The notes under the pieces are model-generated. The model had not been told where the DNA came from. It searched no databases and saw only the letters and a list, made by a program, of their open reading frames with translations. Below, in pieces: positions 12,186 through 25,982 of a stretch of 64,000 nt of DNA (its first letter is position 1; every line of letters begins with the position of its first letter). The DNA lies in assembly GCF_040115645.1 (NCBI RefSeq), contig NC_089546.1:5615001-5679000 (forward strand). The letters are read 5' to 3'. Source of the DNA: Euwallacea fornicatus (taxonomy: Eukaryota > Arthropoda > Insecta > Coleoptera > Curculionidae). A program made the position numbers and the translations under genes.

Positions 12186-13536
12186 CAAACATTTTATTGT
12201 TCTAAAGAGTTTTATTTCCTTATAAAGATCCTTACCTCTGAAATCATAATTATTTCAGATATGTATATCGATTTGGCAGTTAAAGAATCAGGGCCGAAGA
12301 TGAAATTGGAATGGTGATTACTGGTCGAATAATGAAGGTCCAACGTCAGAAGATAAATATATAGGACATTAAAACCGTGACTACTGAAGATTTTAAAGAG
12401 AAATTAATGATTTTCAGCGTATCAGAAGATCTGACTGTGATTTTCCCCACTTTTATACCATTCTTCAGTTATCAGTACATCACGTCTTCATCACTTGTTA
12501 TAAGTTATAATTCAAACCAGTTTTCCTTTCTTCGAAGAAATAACTCCGAATTCAATACGTGGGTGTTACATTAAGCCCAAGTCAAGAGATTCCAGCTGTT
12601 AAAAATCAATAATGAATCGACTAATTGAATAGCGTATAAGCTGTTTGGACTGTCATACATAGAGTTATTACTCATAAATGCTTACTATTTAACATATAAT
12701 TTTAAGGTGCCTTAATTATAAATACAGTCATAACTTGTGCTTACTCCTTAAGAAGCTTAAATTTGAGCATATTCTGTCTATGATAGCCTTAAGTAATATT
12801 CAAAAAGGAAGATGTAAACAATATTTCGATTATCCCACCTTCTCAAAAAACAGATTCTCTTTCAAATATTATTACCAGGAAGTCTACTAGGCGTTTTAAA
12901 ATATTTATTCTATTATGTTCCTATATAGAAAAAACCTGTAAACATTTTAGATAGCTAATTTGGACTCATGTCTTCTTTTAAAGAAAGTTGGAGAGATCGA
13001 TAATTCTTAAAACATAAATTATGAAGTGTTCAATCGGGGAACGGACCTTATTTTTTAATCTGTTTACTATTTTGTTTTATCCCATTTAAGCCGTTTTTAG
13101 AATGGGAGTTTTGCAACTCAATAATGGTTTTTCTCAATGAACGACCAATCTGATCAGATCTTCAAATCTCCCGCTTCCAAAGAAGTACTGTTAGTTCTTC
13201 GTGGTTAGTTGCACCACTAACTGAAATCATGTGTTTACATTTAGCTTTCTAAAACCTGTTCAACGACGGCGTCGACGGTGCGTGGACTTTAGTACTGTTC
13301 TTCGCCTTCATGACCGCGAGTATGGCCACGGATCGCCAATTATACATCACAATTAAGTGAGATATTTCCTCGCACATCATGGCTTCCGTTCCATAGCAAC
13401 CTCCAGTGTGCGAAGTGCTTTCCGTGTTTTAGAGACACCGACAGTGGGGAAAAATATGAACCGATCTCGGGGGGGAAATCGTTAATTTTGACGCGTTGTT
13501 TAGGTGCCAATTAGTGGATTAATTGCGTGAACCATC
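12186..13536. other. intergenic region and Cad96Ca promoter / 5' UTR
   Basis: The left part is AT-rich with no ORF of note. From about 13240 to 13536 the composition becomes more GC- and CpG-rich and leads into the Cad96Ca signal-peptide exon, as expected for a promoter and 5' UTR. No core promoter motif can be assigned with confidence. Confidence 0.4.
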
Positions 13537-16500
13537 ATGCACTGGATACCATGGATTGGGCTACTTTCTTTTGGGTGCCTAATGGGGAAAGGTGGGCGCA
13601 TTTGAGTTAATGAATGATCATAATTGGAAAAGGATTGAAAGTGCCTTCGTCCTCTTAAGGACGTTTTTTCAATTTGAGGTTTATTAGTTTTCGCACGTAC
13701 ATGTTAAGCTTGCACAATGATGATTTCACATTATTATTCATTAAGACGAATGTTCTAGGTATTTCTGATCTACGATAAGCAACTACTCAGAAGCGGGTTC
13801 TTGTATTACAACGATTTTCATTTAGTGTTACCAACTCATTGCAGAGAATCTATTCACAAACGCTCGGTCTTACAAAAAAATAATGCTCAAGTTTTGAGGA
13901 TCATTTTATAGGGGAAAATCCTAGTGCTCCTCCAATCTTCGAAAGCGACTCCACAACGCCACTGTTTCTTTGCAAATTTTAATGCCAATTTAACGTGAGT
14001 GGGTCGAGCGTCAGATCTGGTCCTTACAAATTTCCAAAATTTTTCATGTAATATCTTAAAGAGATGAGGAGTCTTCCTTAGGTTTTCAAATGATCGAAAA
14101 TTCCGCTTCTCTACTTTCATTAATAATGAAGCTGTAGATTTGATCGTTTATACAGGATGTTTTGGGGAAATCTCAGTAAAACGAGGTTATTCACAAAGAA
14201 CATTAATTTGGGTAATTATAAATTTTAAACATTTTTCATATTTGTAAGATCGTTTATACAGTATGTTTTCTAAATGTTACGCAAAAATTTAGAGGGCTAT
14301 TCTCTGAGTAATTTTAAGAATTTTTTGTCCTTTGATGATTTTAGCAAAAATGCTTTGGTCCCTAGATACAATGTGGTAAATGCTTGTCAAGAAATTTATT
14401 AAAAGCCACAGTAATTGTTCAAAATGACTGCCACCAGCTTGGATGCATGCTTCTAATCTTCTCCTCATTAACAGCCGAACTCTTTCAAAAATACCAGGAC
14501 TGTGTTTCATTGAATTGCACCCATCAATTACGCGATTTCCTAAATCTTCCGAATTTGCCACTGGATTAGTGTCAACTAATGATTTTAAATGAATCCATAG
14601 GAAATAGTCCAGAGGGTTCACGTCTGGGGAACTAGCTGGTCATAAGTGAGGTCCACCACGGCCAATCCGGCGACTTTCATAAGTTTCCATTAAAAATTCG
14701 CGTGCAGCCCTACTAAAATGCGCTGGTGCTCCATCGTGCATAAACCACATTGTATTTCTGGTTACGAATGGTATATTTTCAAGGGATCCAGGACGCGATT
14801 GTTCCAAAAAGTTACGATAAACTGCGGCTGTAAGTCTTTCTGATAGACATGTTAGTCCAATTAGCCAATCACCGACAATTCCAACACAAACGTTTAACGA
14901 AAATTGGTGTTAGAAATTAACTTCTAGTACTTCGTATGGATTTTCCTCGGCCCACGCATGATTGTTGTGAAAATTTCTTATTGCATTTCTCGAGAAACTT
15001 GCTTCATCGATAAAAAAATCAACGACAGTAGTCGCGCAATTTGCATCAATGTGTGCAAAAACTATTGAGAAAATGCAATCTTCAAAGGAAAATCTGTAGG
15101 AAGAAGATCCTGAACACGTTGTACGTGTTACGGGTATAACAAATTTTTCCTCAAAACTTTCCACACAGTTTTATTATTAACATTCAAAACCCCTCCAACT
15201 TTTCTAGTACAAATAACTCAATTTTCCTCTATTATGTTTAGTACATCTTCTTCCAATTCTGCCGTTATCGTTGTCACTGGTCTTCTTGCGCACCTACTGC
15301 CTATTAATATACTTGTTTCACAAAGACGTAGGTGAGTTATTTCGAGCATTTTTCTGTTGGGAACATTACGATTCGGAAATCGTTCAGTGGAAAAGTGCTT
15401 GACCCGTAACTAATTTCCATCAGCAAGTCCATACACGAAATGCATGTCAGTCACCTTAGCATCCGTATTCACGATATAAAAAAAACATTAAAAAAATGAC
15501 AAATTTGGAAACGTATTCAAATTGAATGACGTTCAACGTGTTTACTACTGTTCTTTTCAAGAATCATGCTATTTTGCTACGCTTATTTCAACCAGTTTAA
15601 TAAAAAAGAGAAAAAATACTCAATAAACATTTATGGTCTTGTATCTGGGGAACAAACCATTTTCCTAAAATCGTCAAAGGAACATAAATTCTTAAAATTA
15701 CTCGGAAAATAGCCCCCTAAATTTTTGGCAACACGCTGTATATTATTTCTCGTAATTTAAAATGGCTAGCGAGCTTTTACACTACTGTTTCGTCATCATT
15801 CTAGCTAGTAATTTATTGATGCAGATTGACTGTTAAGGTGGTTATACATTAAAAATAAACGCAATATGTTACTTACCTTACCTGTTCAACGATTAATCTA
15901 GGTTTTACTGCGTCACTGTTTCATTGCCAATCCAGGATTCATTGCTGCAGCTCGTTCATTTCGGTGACTAAAAAGTCAAAATGATTCTTGTTCCTGACGA
16001 TTTATATCTACGTGTTTTTCCTCAATGACATGTTCTTTCGCAAAGCTCTACTACGGCACTGTTTTATTGTTAATCCAACCATAAATTTTACTATTAATAA
16101 ATAATGCGCGAGTGGTAGGTCAGTTCAAAATTAATTTCCGGAAGTTGTGCATTTTCAAAATTGTTCAATCCTTAGAACGCCACTGTACAATTAACAATTC
16201 AACTGTAAATTTTACCGTGTCGTGCACAAGAGTGTGAGGAAAAATCTTCAAAATTTCATTGACGTAGAGCATCTAACTCTGTATTTATAAACTTTAGACA
16301 TTTTGTCTCTTTATGATGTCCCGTAAGTGTTATTTCTTGAGTTCATGCTCATATGAACGCATTATCATCTTAACTTTGATGTTCTTTCCTTTCATGTGCA
16401 GTAAAGTTTGGAGGGCGGTATCTTTTGGTAATATCATGGAAGCCAGAATCCGTTTGATTTAATTGTACCGCACGGGTTAGGAAGTTTGGGACATACATTA

Positions 16501-19500
16501 TTTTTTCTCCCCAAAAGACGACAGAAGAGAACCCTGAATGGCATTTAAGCGATTAACTTAGCGCCCATAAATCCTGTTGACTCAATCGGAATTATTTGAG
16601 GTGGAAAAGTGTGAAAATTTAGCGATGAGTACGTGTTTAACAATGCGATCAGGAAGTCGGAAAATTGGCTGTTTAATCTGTAGATTAGTTCCTTGTCGAC
16701 GGACCAAAACCAGAAAATCCTGTCTGAAATAATTAATTTCTTTAATTAACGCCAAGAACTAATAAGGAAACGCTATAAAATTTAAATACTTTTCAATTCG
16801 ATTTCGTCTTAATCACCGTGAATCTTAAAATCCTCATGAGGTACGACCATACTGAAGTGGAGATGGGCGATGTTGTCCAACAATAAAGTTCCTACAGTCT
16901 CTGACCGTACAAACCCACATTAGGTAACACACACAGACATGTTTAATGAGACGCATACAATAATCATTAAAGTCTGCTAAAATGGCATTAAAATTGAATA
17001 ACGTACTGGAAAATGAATCAAAAAACGAACCGAGAGTATCTAAAATCGCATAAAGCGAAATATAATAAAGCCGATTGCCTTGATAATATAAATCTAAAGG
17101 CTTGATTTCGACAGTTGGAAATACCTTTGGCTCGAGCAAATTATTCATAATTATTTCCTCAAGGTTCTTGGAACCGAGACAAGTCCTGTTGAATGTTGAA
17201 TAACTTGTGTTTTGCTTTTGTTTGATCCGGCATGAAATTTTATGGAGTGTGGCGGTTTGAATTATATTAAGCGTAATGGAGAAATTTCCATTACGTTACT
17301 CGTCGGAGCATCGCCGATGCAATGTGGATCAAGTGAACGACGTCGTTATGGAAAATTTTAATTGGGCCGATCGCCAATTTCAAATACCTGCGGCGATTTG
17401 AAATTCACTTGGGGAGTCGCGTTTCTGGTAAATTTGCATGAAAAGCAAATACCGTCATAGCTGTTCAATTATTATTAAAAAATAAAGTCGAAGTGCCTAA
17501 TTACAAACACACCAAGTAATTAGCAGTGCTCGCAATATGCATGTTCAGCAGATGTAAGTGTCCAGTTTGAAAGTCCAAAGATGTGAAAGTTTCGCCGTAT
17601 GAGGTTCAATGACGTGCTTTGTTGCTCACGGCAGGTTGTTATTACAATTAACGAAACTAAAGATATAAGACAATCTTCAGGTGACTGCGTGCGTATACAG
17701 GGCGGTCATTTAACGACCCATCGGTCTCCAGTTAGTTTATTTGTGATTTCGTTCAAAAAATCCAGTACGGGGGTGCGTACGAGGCTGATGAGGGTAAATT
17801 TTCAAATTCGTTACAACCCTACGGGATGTTCCGAAAAGAGCGGGGCGTCCTAAAATGTTTTTTTTCTGGGACCATATGCATTTTTTTCGCGCGATAATAT
17901 CCTTTGTCGAGCCTGCGTTCGGTCTTAGACCTTTTTGTGCCATGGGATGTAGTAGCTCAGGGCTATAAGGTTTTAAAGGAAATCTTAGACATTTGCAGTG
18001 CCTCATAAAAAAATTAACATCGCAGTTAGCTTAAGTCGAACTCTGATAATTTTAAGATTGATTCTCTTGTTGTATCACCTTAGTAGATACGAAAACTTAT
18101 TTAGGCAAAAATACGTACAAGGTGTTCAAAACAGCAATTTTTATTTTCGCTTTTTCAACTTGAATTTTCTTAATTTTTTTTTTATAGAGTGGAATGTTCT
18201 TTGTGGCGTAACACGAAAGAAAATTCAATTTCCTTCATTGCGATATAAAATAATGTCACATTTATGTTAAATATTAATAGAATGATCAATTATATCAGAA
18301 TCGCCTGCACGCACGGTTCAGTTCGTGAGAGTTTAACACGCGTTGTCACGGTTTCCTCAAAAACTATTGCAGTATAAAAAAAAATTCGAAAATAGGTAAA
18401 TAATTATTTTTCGGGGGCCACCATTTCACCCACAAATGGGTGTGGTGTTACTCACCCCCACACACTCCAACTTAAAAAAAATTAACCGGGAACACCTCTC
18501 TTGTGACACATCAATGGATTACGAAAATGGTTCTGTATGGATTTTTGCTTCTTGAATGTGTTTTTTTATCACAACAGTAGAACGTCCCATAAATACAAAA
18601 AAAATACTTCTGGAATGTGTCGAAGCAAGAGTTTCCAAGGGAAAGCAAGAAACGCATCAAGAGTTTTTGGAGTTTACTGCGTTGCAGAGTGTCTGACTAT
18701 GGTCAGAGTTGATGAAAACATCACGCCACAGAATAGTTGAATCGTAGAATTCATCAAAAGTCCAACTCAAATAAGTTCTTATGTAAGAGTAGGAAAATGT
18801 TGCACGATTGAATGTAGAATTAAAGGGGCCTGTAACCCAAGTTATAAAATGCTTTAAAATAATGATTTTTCGGCATTTTTGTATTGGCCTAGTTCAATTT
18901 ATTTTGCAGCTCATCCTGTGGATAATTATCAAAATTGAAATTGGGAAGAATGAATTGCAATATTTTGACTTCTTACTAGTTAAATTTTATTGTTCTTCCT
19001 TTGTTATTTTCGCTATAACAATTTTTGTACCCAGAAGAATTTTACCAATTTTGACATAAAACAATATTTATCTCCTAAAGGTGATATTTTAAACTAGCAG
19101 TATGTTACATAACGCTGACCTGAAATTCAACATGGAATCATTAAAAAATAATAAAAAAATATGATTTTTCCGTTTGAAATAACAAAATTGTTATCAATTT
19201 CCAATAATTCCCAAAGCATCGCCAGTTTGAAAATATTTTCAGTCAATAAATTTTATATTGAAATGACTGAATGCAAAATTGTGCTTTTCCAGCTTTCACG
19301 ATTCTCTAAATACTTCCAATGAGCACTCGGCTAAAGAAGCTCTGTGTTTGAGAACTTTTTTTTGCAGATCCTTGTTGGAGCCTCTGTTGCTGACTTGAAA
19401 CTTCTGTTGCTAACCTGAACTTCGTGGTTGCACTTGTCAAGATTTTGTAGATACAGTTCATGAAAAATTGGCCCTTCAAAGGTCATGCAATCATAGCGTT

Positions 19501-22500
19501 TCCGGAATAACTTCCAAATCACAATCACCAATCTTAACCGCCGCTTTCAATTATAATTGTCGATTTCTCTGCATTAAAATCGAATTAGATTTTAGAAGCT
19601 TTAAGGTCTTTTCGTGTGGAGACCGACTCCTGAAGAGTAACTTTTGTGAAGTAGTTTATTCATGGAACTTCGTTACCAAAAAATGTTTAAATCCAGATTG
19701 TCGTGATAGAGTCTGGATGTTGTCTCGTTCTCTGTTCTTGTTTTTCGTACGTTTTGAAGTTGAAAGGACTTGAAGAACCACAAGAATGTATGAGCAGCAT
19801 TTACTGTCTCATTGTTTGAGAATGTGACTAAGTAGCAACTGGTTCCAATCGATGTCAATGCTTATAAAAGACAATTACTTAATTATTGAGATATTTGCAA
19901 TCAAAATTTAGCAAAAAGCGATTACTAATCGCTTTCGAAACCTCGAATAGAAGGATAAAAGAAAAAGGACCACAACCGTAAAATAGTAATTAAAAGGCTT
20001 GTGTGGATAAAATTAAAAGTGAAATGTCAGAGACCCAAAGAGGACTTATTAAGTCTTGTACAGTCTTCCAAACCAAAACCAAGTGAAAGGGAGCGTCACA
20101 TCCGCTTTGACCGAATCGACCTAAATTTCAAACGACCTTCTCTCTGTCTGGGCCTACTAGAGTATGCAATTTCGCTTATACTATGTCTAACTGTATTTGA
20201 TAAAAACGAAATTTTCTTAACACATCCTTTTAGCGGCGTGTTACCAACAACAAGCGAATTCAATATATGCCCCACTGATTTATCACCTTCATCAATATGG
20301 AAGGTCGAATATCATGATTTCATTTCAACTTGATAATTGCTGCGAATATCATTGAACCCATTCAAACATACATTAACGCATTCTTTTTAAATCGCGTTTT
20401 TCCCAACGGCCATAAGAATTACATTAAGGAGCAAATAAAAATAAACGGTTTGTTTGGATTTGAGTTGCAATTACATGATTCAGTTGCAAGAGAGAACCTT
20501 TCTTTTCTGAAGATTTGCCACTGTAATTATTCTTCGTAAAGTGAAAGTGCTCAATTATTGGGTCGAGATGCACTGTTGAAAGGCACCGACGTTTCGCAAG
20601 TTTAAAGAGCGTTGAAATATTTGTTTAAGATATAAATTACTTGTTTTAGGTGGTTGCCAAATATCCGAAAATACTCCACCTTCGATGTATCTTGATCGGA
20701 ACTGGCAGATACCCGATAACGAGCCCATTGGAAGCAAAGTGGTACAAGTCCATGGAAGCGATTACGATAATGATAACCTCACGTATGGATTGCAAGCCAT
20801 GCAGTTCTTTGGATCGGACAAACCTCCCGATCCTCTACCGTTTAGGATAGATCCACATTTGGGGACTGTTTATTTGAATGATTCTTTACAGGGAAAGGTA
20901 TGGAATAGTTTACTGTTGATCGCTTAAAAGTGTTAACACGGGCGTGGCTCGAATGTGTCTTTGAGAAAGAAAGAAATTTATGAGAAATGTCACCGGATAC
21001 CTACCTACGTATTTATCGAAAAAGGCCTCTTCGTCCAAAATGCGAAACTGTCTAACATGCAAATCGAAGGATGTAGAAAAATTACTGAGAAGTGTTCTAA
21101 AGCAAACGTGCATAGCTACAACGAGCTGAGGTTGAACTCAGAAAACATCTAATGATAATTATTCTGAGTTCAGCCTTAGAGCTACTTTCTCCTGAGTAGG
21201 TTTAGGGCAAAGGTTTTCTGGATTTAACCAAAGCATAACAGATCTGGAGAACATCGGTGCAGGTGACAGAGAGCAAGAAGTATGAATGAGAAATTAACCG
21301 AAAAGAACAATTCTGACTGATTTTAACGCTTTAATGTTGGTGTATAAAAGTATCCATAAACAATATCAGATACAAAAACCCTAATTCAGAATACTATGTT
21401 CGTAATAGGGGGGCACCGACCTGCACCTCTATGTCACCCTCAGCGACGGTCAACTGGAAGCCAAAAACGAAGTTTACGTCAACATCCTCAACTCCTCCGT
21501 TCCTTATAAACCCACTTTATCCGGGCCTCCCTTTCCAGGAGGTCCTTTCAATCCCTTTGGCAAATTCAACCCTCGCCCTCCCGATTCACCCTCTAAATCT
21601 CCTTACAATCTGCCGTCTAACTTAGGCAACTTCAATAATCCTCCTGCCAACATAGCGAATAACCCTCCTCCCATGCCCACAAGACCTCATTTCAGACCTC
21701 GAAATAACAGTCTTGAGGTCACTGCTTTGAGGCCTGTTAAGAATCAGACTGGAAGAGAAAACGTGAAAGATAAGAAGGAGCAGGTTGATGACAAGATTGA
21801 AGCAGCAACTAAGAAGGTTTAAGGTTTCTGTTGTTGATAATAAGTGAAGTTGAAAATGATTGATTTTAGCATTTGCTGGATGTTACTAATGGAAATGAAC
21901 TGGACGCTCTAGATTATCCTGTGAAGTCTCCTGAAGTGGCCAGTACTATAGTTTCAATTATATCAGTTTGCGCGGTGTTTCTTACAGTGGCGATCATAGC
22001 TGTGATTTTCAGAAAGAAAATTTACTTTAAGAAGAAAGAGAAGAGCGATGATATTGTAAGTTTCCATTCGTAACCCGCTAGTCTACAATATTACTGTGAT
22101 AATCTTCAGAGAAAATCTCCAGCCTTGAGGGAGGAAAGTAGCATAAACTTGCACGAATGGAGAGGGCCAAGGGCGTATAGCAATAGATATGAGCCTTGGC
22201 AAAGAGAAGGGGTTCCTACGGAGGTAATTAAAACACTCATTTTAAAAATTTAATAACAAAAGTGCATTCTAGAACTCTAGCGACTCCCAACTGCAGTCTT
22301 CAGAGGATAAAAACGATTCCTGGGAGTTTCCAAGGCACCGCCTTAAATTTTTCAGCATCCTCGGAGAGGGAGCTTTTGGCCAAGTCTGGAAATGCGAAGC
22401 AATGGATTTGGAAGGCAAAGAGTCGGGTCTAACAATAGTAGCCGTAAAAACTCTTAAGGAAAACGCTAACGAGAAAGAAAAAAGCGACCTTATTTCCGAG

Positions 22501-25500
22501 TTACATGTGATGAAGATGCTGGAACCGCATCCCAATGTGGTCAAACTATTGGGTTGCTGCACAGACAAAGAACCTATTTTCCTTATTATGGAGTATATTT
22601 CTCAGGGAAAATTGCAGAGTTATCTGAGGGATTCTAGGGCTGAAAGGTACTACAATAACATGCATGGAAAAAGCAAGACTTTGACTTCAAGGGATTTGAC
22701 GTCATTTTGTCATCAAGTGGCCAAGGGGATGGATTTTCTCTCCTCCAATGGGGTGAGTTGAAATATAGTTATTTGAGTGATTATTTATTATCTCATTTAC
22801 ATGAAGGTTTGAAATAAATATTTGTTAAATTTCCGTAAACATCGAAAATTTTCAGACCTTATCTGCAAGAATGATTTTTTTATTTTGAGGCCGTCGGACA
22901 AAAAAAAACAATTTTTGTAAACTAATTCTTACAGTTGTTATGATATATCCATCTCCCACTCCAATAAATCTAATATTATTCTAGAAGATTCTAAAGGGGC
23001 ACGGAGAAAGTGCGCAAAGCTAGATTCATTCACGTTCTTTCCCTATATGTTCCTTATATACCCTCAAGGATGTTTTATGCTCTGCTTTGTATCATTTTTA
23101 AGATGTTTCTTAACGTTTTGTGAAAAGTAAAAAAATGTTCCAATATAGATTTCTAGGCGAAATTCAATGACTAATAATAGTTTCCTTCACAACTCTCCGA
23201 TTTTCATATAGAAATCCAAACTTGAGTTCTTGCAACGGGACACTTATACAGTTTTTTTTTTCAGATATTTTCGTAATTATTCGAAATTTAGCCGATATAA
23301 AAACAGATTATTAATTCGTTTGAAATTGTGCATCTTTTTATTCTGATTTAGACGAATTCGTATCTATTATCATTTCTAAAATCCTCATGTTGTTCCTCTT
23401 TATCTGGGTCAAAGTGTATATGCTCATCAGCTAGCGCTCTTTACACTGACTCCAACGATATAAGATTTTACATATTTACTTCTTTTAGTTCTCTGAAAAA
23501 ACACTTTTAAATTATTTTAAAATCTCTCTTTAACATTGGAAGGTCACATTCCTTTCATAAAAAAATAGCGCCTCCAATAACCGGTTATATCCGCATTACA
23601 GACATTCCATCGTCGAGTGTTTTAGTGCGCTTAAAGGGGATGTTCTATTTAATACAGAGATAGCCCTAAAGAGATGTGGGTCTATCGATAATCGTAGGTA
23701 AGACAGAGTAGGAAAACTTTAGAAAGAAAGCCAGATAAGGCCGTTAATATATGTGAGACAAGATATAGGGAATATGTCAAATCAAATATATATCTTTCTC
23801 TGGAGTTTCCCAGTAGTATAACAGAGAAAGACAATAAGAAAATATTGAAAATTTTCCCGGACATTTCTATCACTTGCGTCAATATAACCTCAAAAAGATT
23901 TGTTTGAATTTTAATTACAAAATTACTATTATTATCTTTCTTATAACTAGAATGTAATTAAAATAGTTGCGGTGTAATAATTATCAGCAAAGGTAATGAT
24001 TTTACCAAGGCGTCATCATGTCTCTTCAAGCAAGCTCTTCCAAGACCACAACCAGAATAGTTTACCTTAGATTTATGGGTTTTTTCACCTTATGTGTCCC
24101 CATGTGGAGGTAGATTGATCTTATTTTGAAGTTATTTCTAATATGACCCTCATATGGCATCTAAGAAGGTGTGCGCCCTCCTGACAGTGATGCAGGCCGA
24201 TATTCTGCATTTGAAATCGATCAATTTACTTGAGATGTATCTGGATCCCAGATTAAAGTGGACATTATATGCCAGTCATCTGGCAGGTAGGCAGAGTGAG
24301 AATATACTGAATCCCAAACCTTTTTGTAGCACCTGTTTGTTTCTGAGTATTTATGGTATCTGTTTTGCATAGAGTAATAGTGTGCAGAGTGTATTTTTCA
24401 ATTACTAAACTAAAATCTTTTACTTCCTGTCCTAGAATAATAAGTAACTCATGTAATCCTATGAGGTTTTACTCTATGGTACTAAGTGAACTTTAGGATC
24501 AAATTAGGTTATGAAGATAGTCTTAAGATTGCAGTAGTAAAAACAGTCTTTAAAGTTTGGGATGTGGACTTCCTTATTGACTATAGATCTATCTAATTTT
24601 TGCTCATTGTGTTCAAGGTTTTGGAGAAGTTTATAGCTATTTAAGTACTTGAGCACTTTAAAATTAGGCATTTTTTCACTGAATCTGAATGGGTTGTTAA
24701 AAAGGCAACAGTACTACAATAGAAATCACTGTCTTTAAATAAATGTGATTTTTTCTTTATGCCTCCTTCAATTTTTATATTTGAAGTCTATTAAAACTGA
24801 ATAAACAATTATTGAAGATAACTTCTTATTACATATATACATTAAGCCATTGCTTAAAAACAGAGAAATACAGAGATTTTTCCAACTTGTCAAGACATTT
24901 TCTGATGCCAGTGTCTCAGTAACCATAAGCATAAGAAAAATATTTCATATGAGAAATTAACTTGTTTTGAGGTTCTTTATATGCACCTGTTCTATGTCCA
25001 TATTTGTCTTAGAAATATTAAAAAGAAACTGAATTTTTTTAATAGGAATAAAAAAATGCATTGAATGATCATTTCTGGCAGGGATTATTTTGCTTTGATA
25101 CTCACTTTTGGAACTTTCAAAGTGATTTCGCGTAATTTTGAAAATAGTAAAAGTTCATGAAAAATATTTAGCAAGAATAAGAGTAATTTCAAGTAAAACC
25201 ATATGGGCATTTGGCTTTTTTTCCTGTGGGAAGAAAATGCTTAAAAGTGCTTAAATATTAATTTTGCTTAGTACCATTTACATATAAAGAAATTGAAAAA
25301 ACACCACTTTTTTTATCTAACCAGTACTTTGCACGTTCAAAAAGTTCTAACATACAAAATAGTGTTCTTTTCGAATATTTTTAGCCACTGATATACATAT
25401 TAACGAACTTAACACCTCTATTTGCAGATAATTCATCGAGATTTGGCGGCGCGCAACATCCTAATCACCGATGAACATGTGTGTAAAGTTGCAGACTTCG

Positions 25501-25982
25501 GATTCGCTCGCGATGTTATCACTTCACATGTTTATGAGCGAAAGAGTGAAGGTAACGGTTAATATCTCAAATTGACCTGTGTTAAAGCTTTAAATTTAGG
25601 TCGTTTGCCTATAAGATGGATGGCTCCAGAATCTCTCTATGACAACATATTCTCAGTCAAATCTGACGTATGGAGTTTCGGAGTCTTAATGTGGGAAGTT
25701 GTCACTTTGGGCAGTACTCCATATCCAGGATTATCAGCAGCTGAAGTCATGAGAAAAGTCAGAGATGGTTACAGACTGGACAAGCCAGAGCACTGTAGAA
25801 GGGAAATCTACAACATCATGTATTATTGTTGGGACAAGGACCCCAATATGAGGCCTTCATTTTCGGAGTGTGTATCTCTTTTGGAGAATCTGATAATGAC
25901 TGAGACTGACTATATCGAATTGGAGCGGTTTCCGGATCACTCTTACTACAATATGATGAGTTTGAGTGGGGAAAAACTGTGA
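13537..25982 (+). CDS. Cad96Ca: receptor tyrosine kinase with cadherin domain (Cad96Ca / Stitcher-like)
   Basis: Single-pass receptor tyrosine kinase; in flies the family acts in epidermal wound repair and cuticle maintenance. Exons: 13537-13591, 20650-20897, 21409-21816, 21870-22055, 22110-22223, 22273-22752, 25428-25551 and 25600-25982. Total 1998 nt, 665 residues (fly about 770). Residues 1-18 are a signal peptide (MHWIPWIGLLSFGCLMGK). One cadherin-like repeat spans ~20-125 and closes with LYVTLSDGQLEAKNEVYV. A Pro/Asn-rich juxtamembrane stalk follows, then a membrane helix at 261-284 (ASTIVSIISVCAVFLTVAII) and a basic stop-transfer. The kinase starts ~360, with glycine loop GEGAFGQVW (~368), VAVKTL, catalytic HRDLAARN (~500), DFGFARDV (~520) and RLPIRWMAPES. 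A C-terminal TDYIEL tyrosine may dock partners. Exon 1 is assigned because its phase-1 donor joins exon 2 in frame and supplies the missing signal peptide; it is the least certain part, being 7 kb away across a transposon. The family call is firm. Confidence 0.88.
13592..20649. other. long first intron of the Cad96Ca-like gene
   Basis: About 7.06 kb, by far the longest intron of this gene. It contains a decayed mariner-like element at 14259-15738 and TA-flanked transposon-like ends at 14153 (CAGGATGTTTTGG), 17698 (CAGGGCGGTCATT) and 17821 (CGGGATGTTCC). A fragment at 13887-14120 (-) faintly resembles the linker of a Tc1-type transposase (LALKFAKKQW). From 15740 to 20649 no coding exon was recognised. 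Confidence 0.5.
14259..15738 (-). mobile_element. near-complete decayed mariner-like element with DUF4817-type transposase
   Basis: TIRs of about 110 bp: the left end CAGTATGTTTTC at 14259 and the right end, whose complement is CAGCGTGTTGCC, at 15738. Both are flanked by TA. The transposase runs on the minus strand. Near 15460 an N-terminal HTH reads VTDMHFVYGLADGN and ERFPNRNVPNRKM. The catalytic region follows at ~15040-14900 (FFIDEASFSRNAIRNFHNNH) and ~14750 (MWFMHDGAPAHFS), then SPDVNPLDYFLWIHLKSLV at ~14600 and a C-terminus RRRLEACIQAGGSHFEQLL. In-frame stops, one in the HTH and others later, and small indels break the frame, so it is dead. The order of domains and all catalytic blocks are still readable. 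Confidence 0.85.
22753..25427. other. long intron between Cad96Ca kinase exons 6 and 7
   Basis: This 2675 bp intron splits the kinase domain just before the HRD catalytic motif. The sequence is AT-rich; ORFs inside it show no homology that could be recognised, and no terminal repeats were found. Confidence 0.6.

Noticed and set aside
16834..17148. 104-codon minus-strand ORF in the first intron of the Cad96Ca-like gene
   Set aside because: No domain, no splice context and AT-biased composition; consistent with a chance ORF.
22269..22568. 99-codon minus-strand ORF
   Set aside because: Antisense shadow of the Cad96Ca kinase exon 6.
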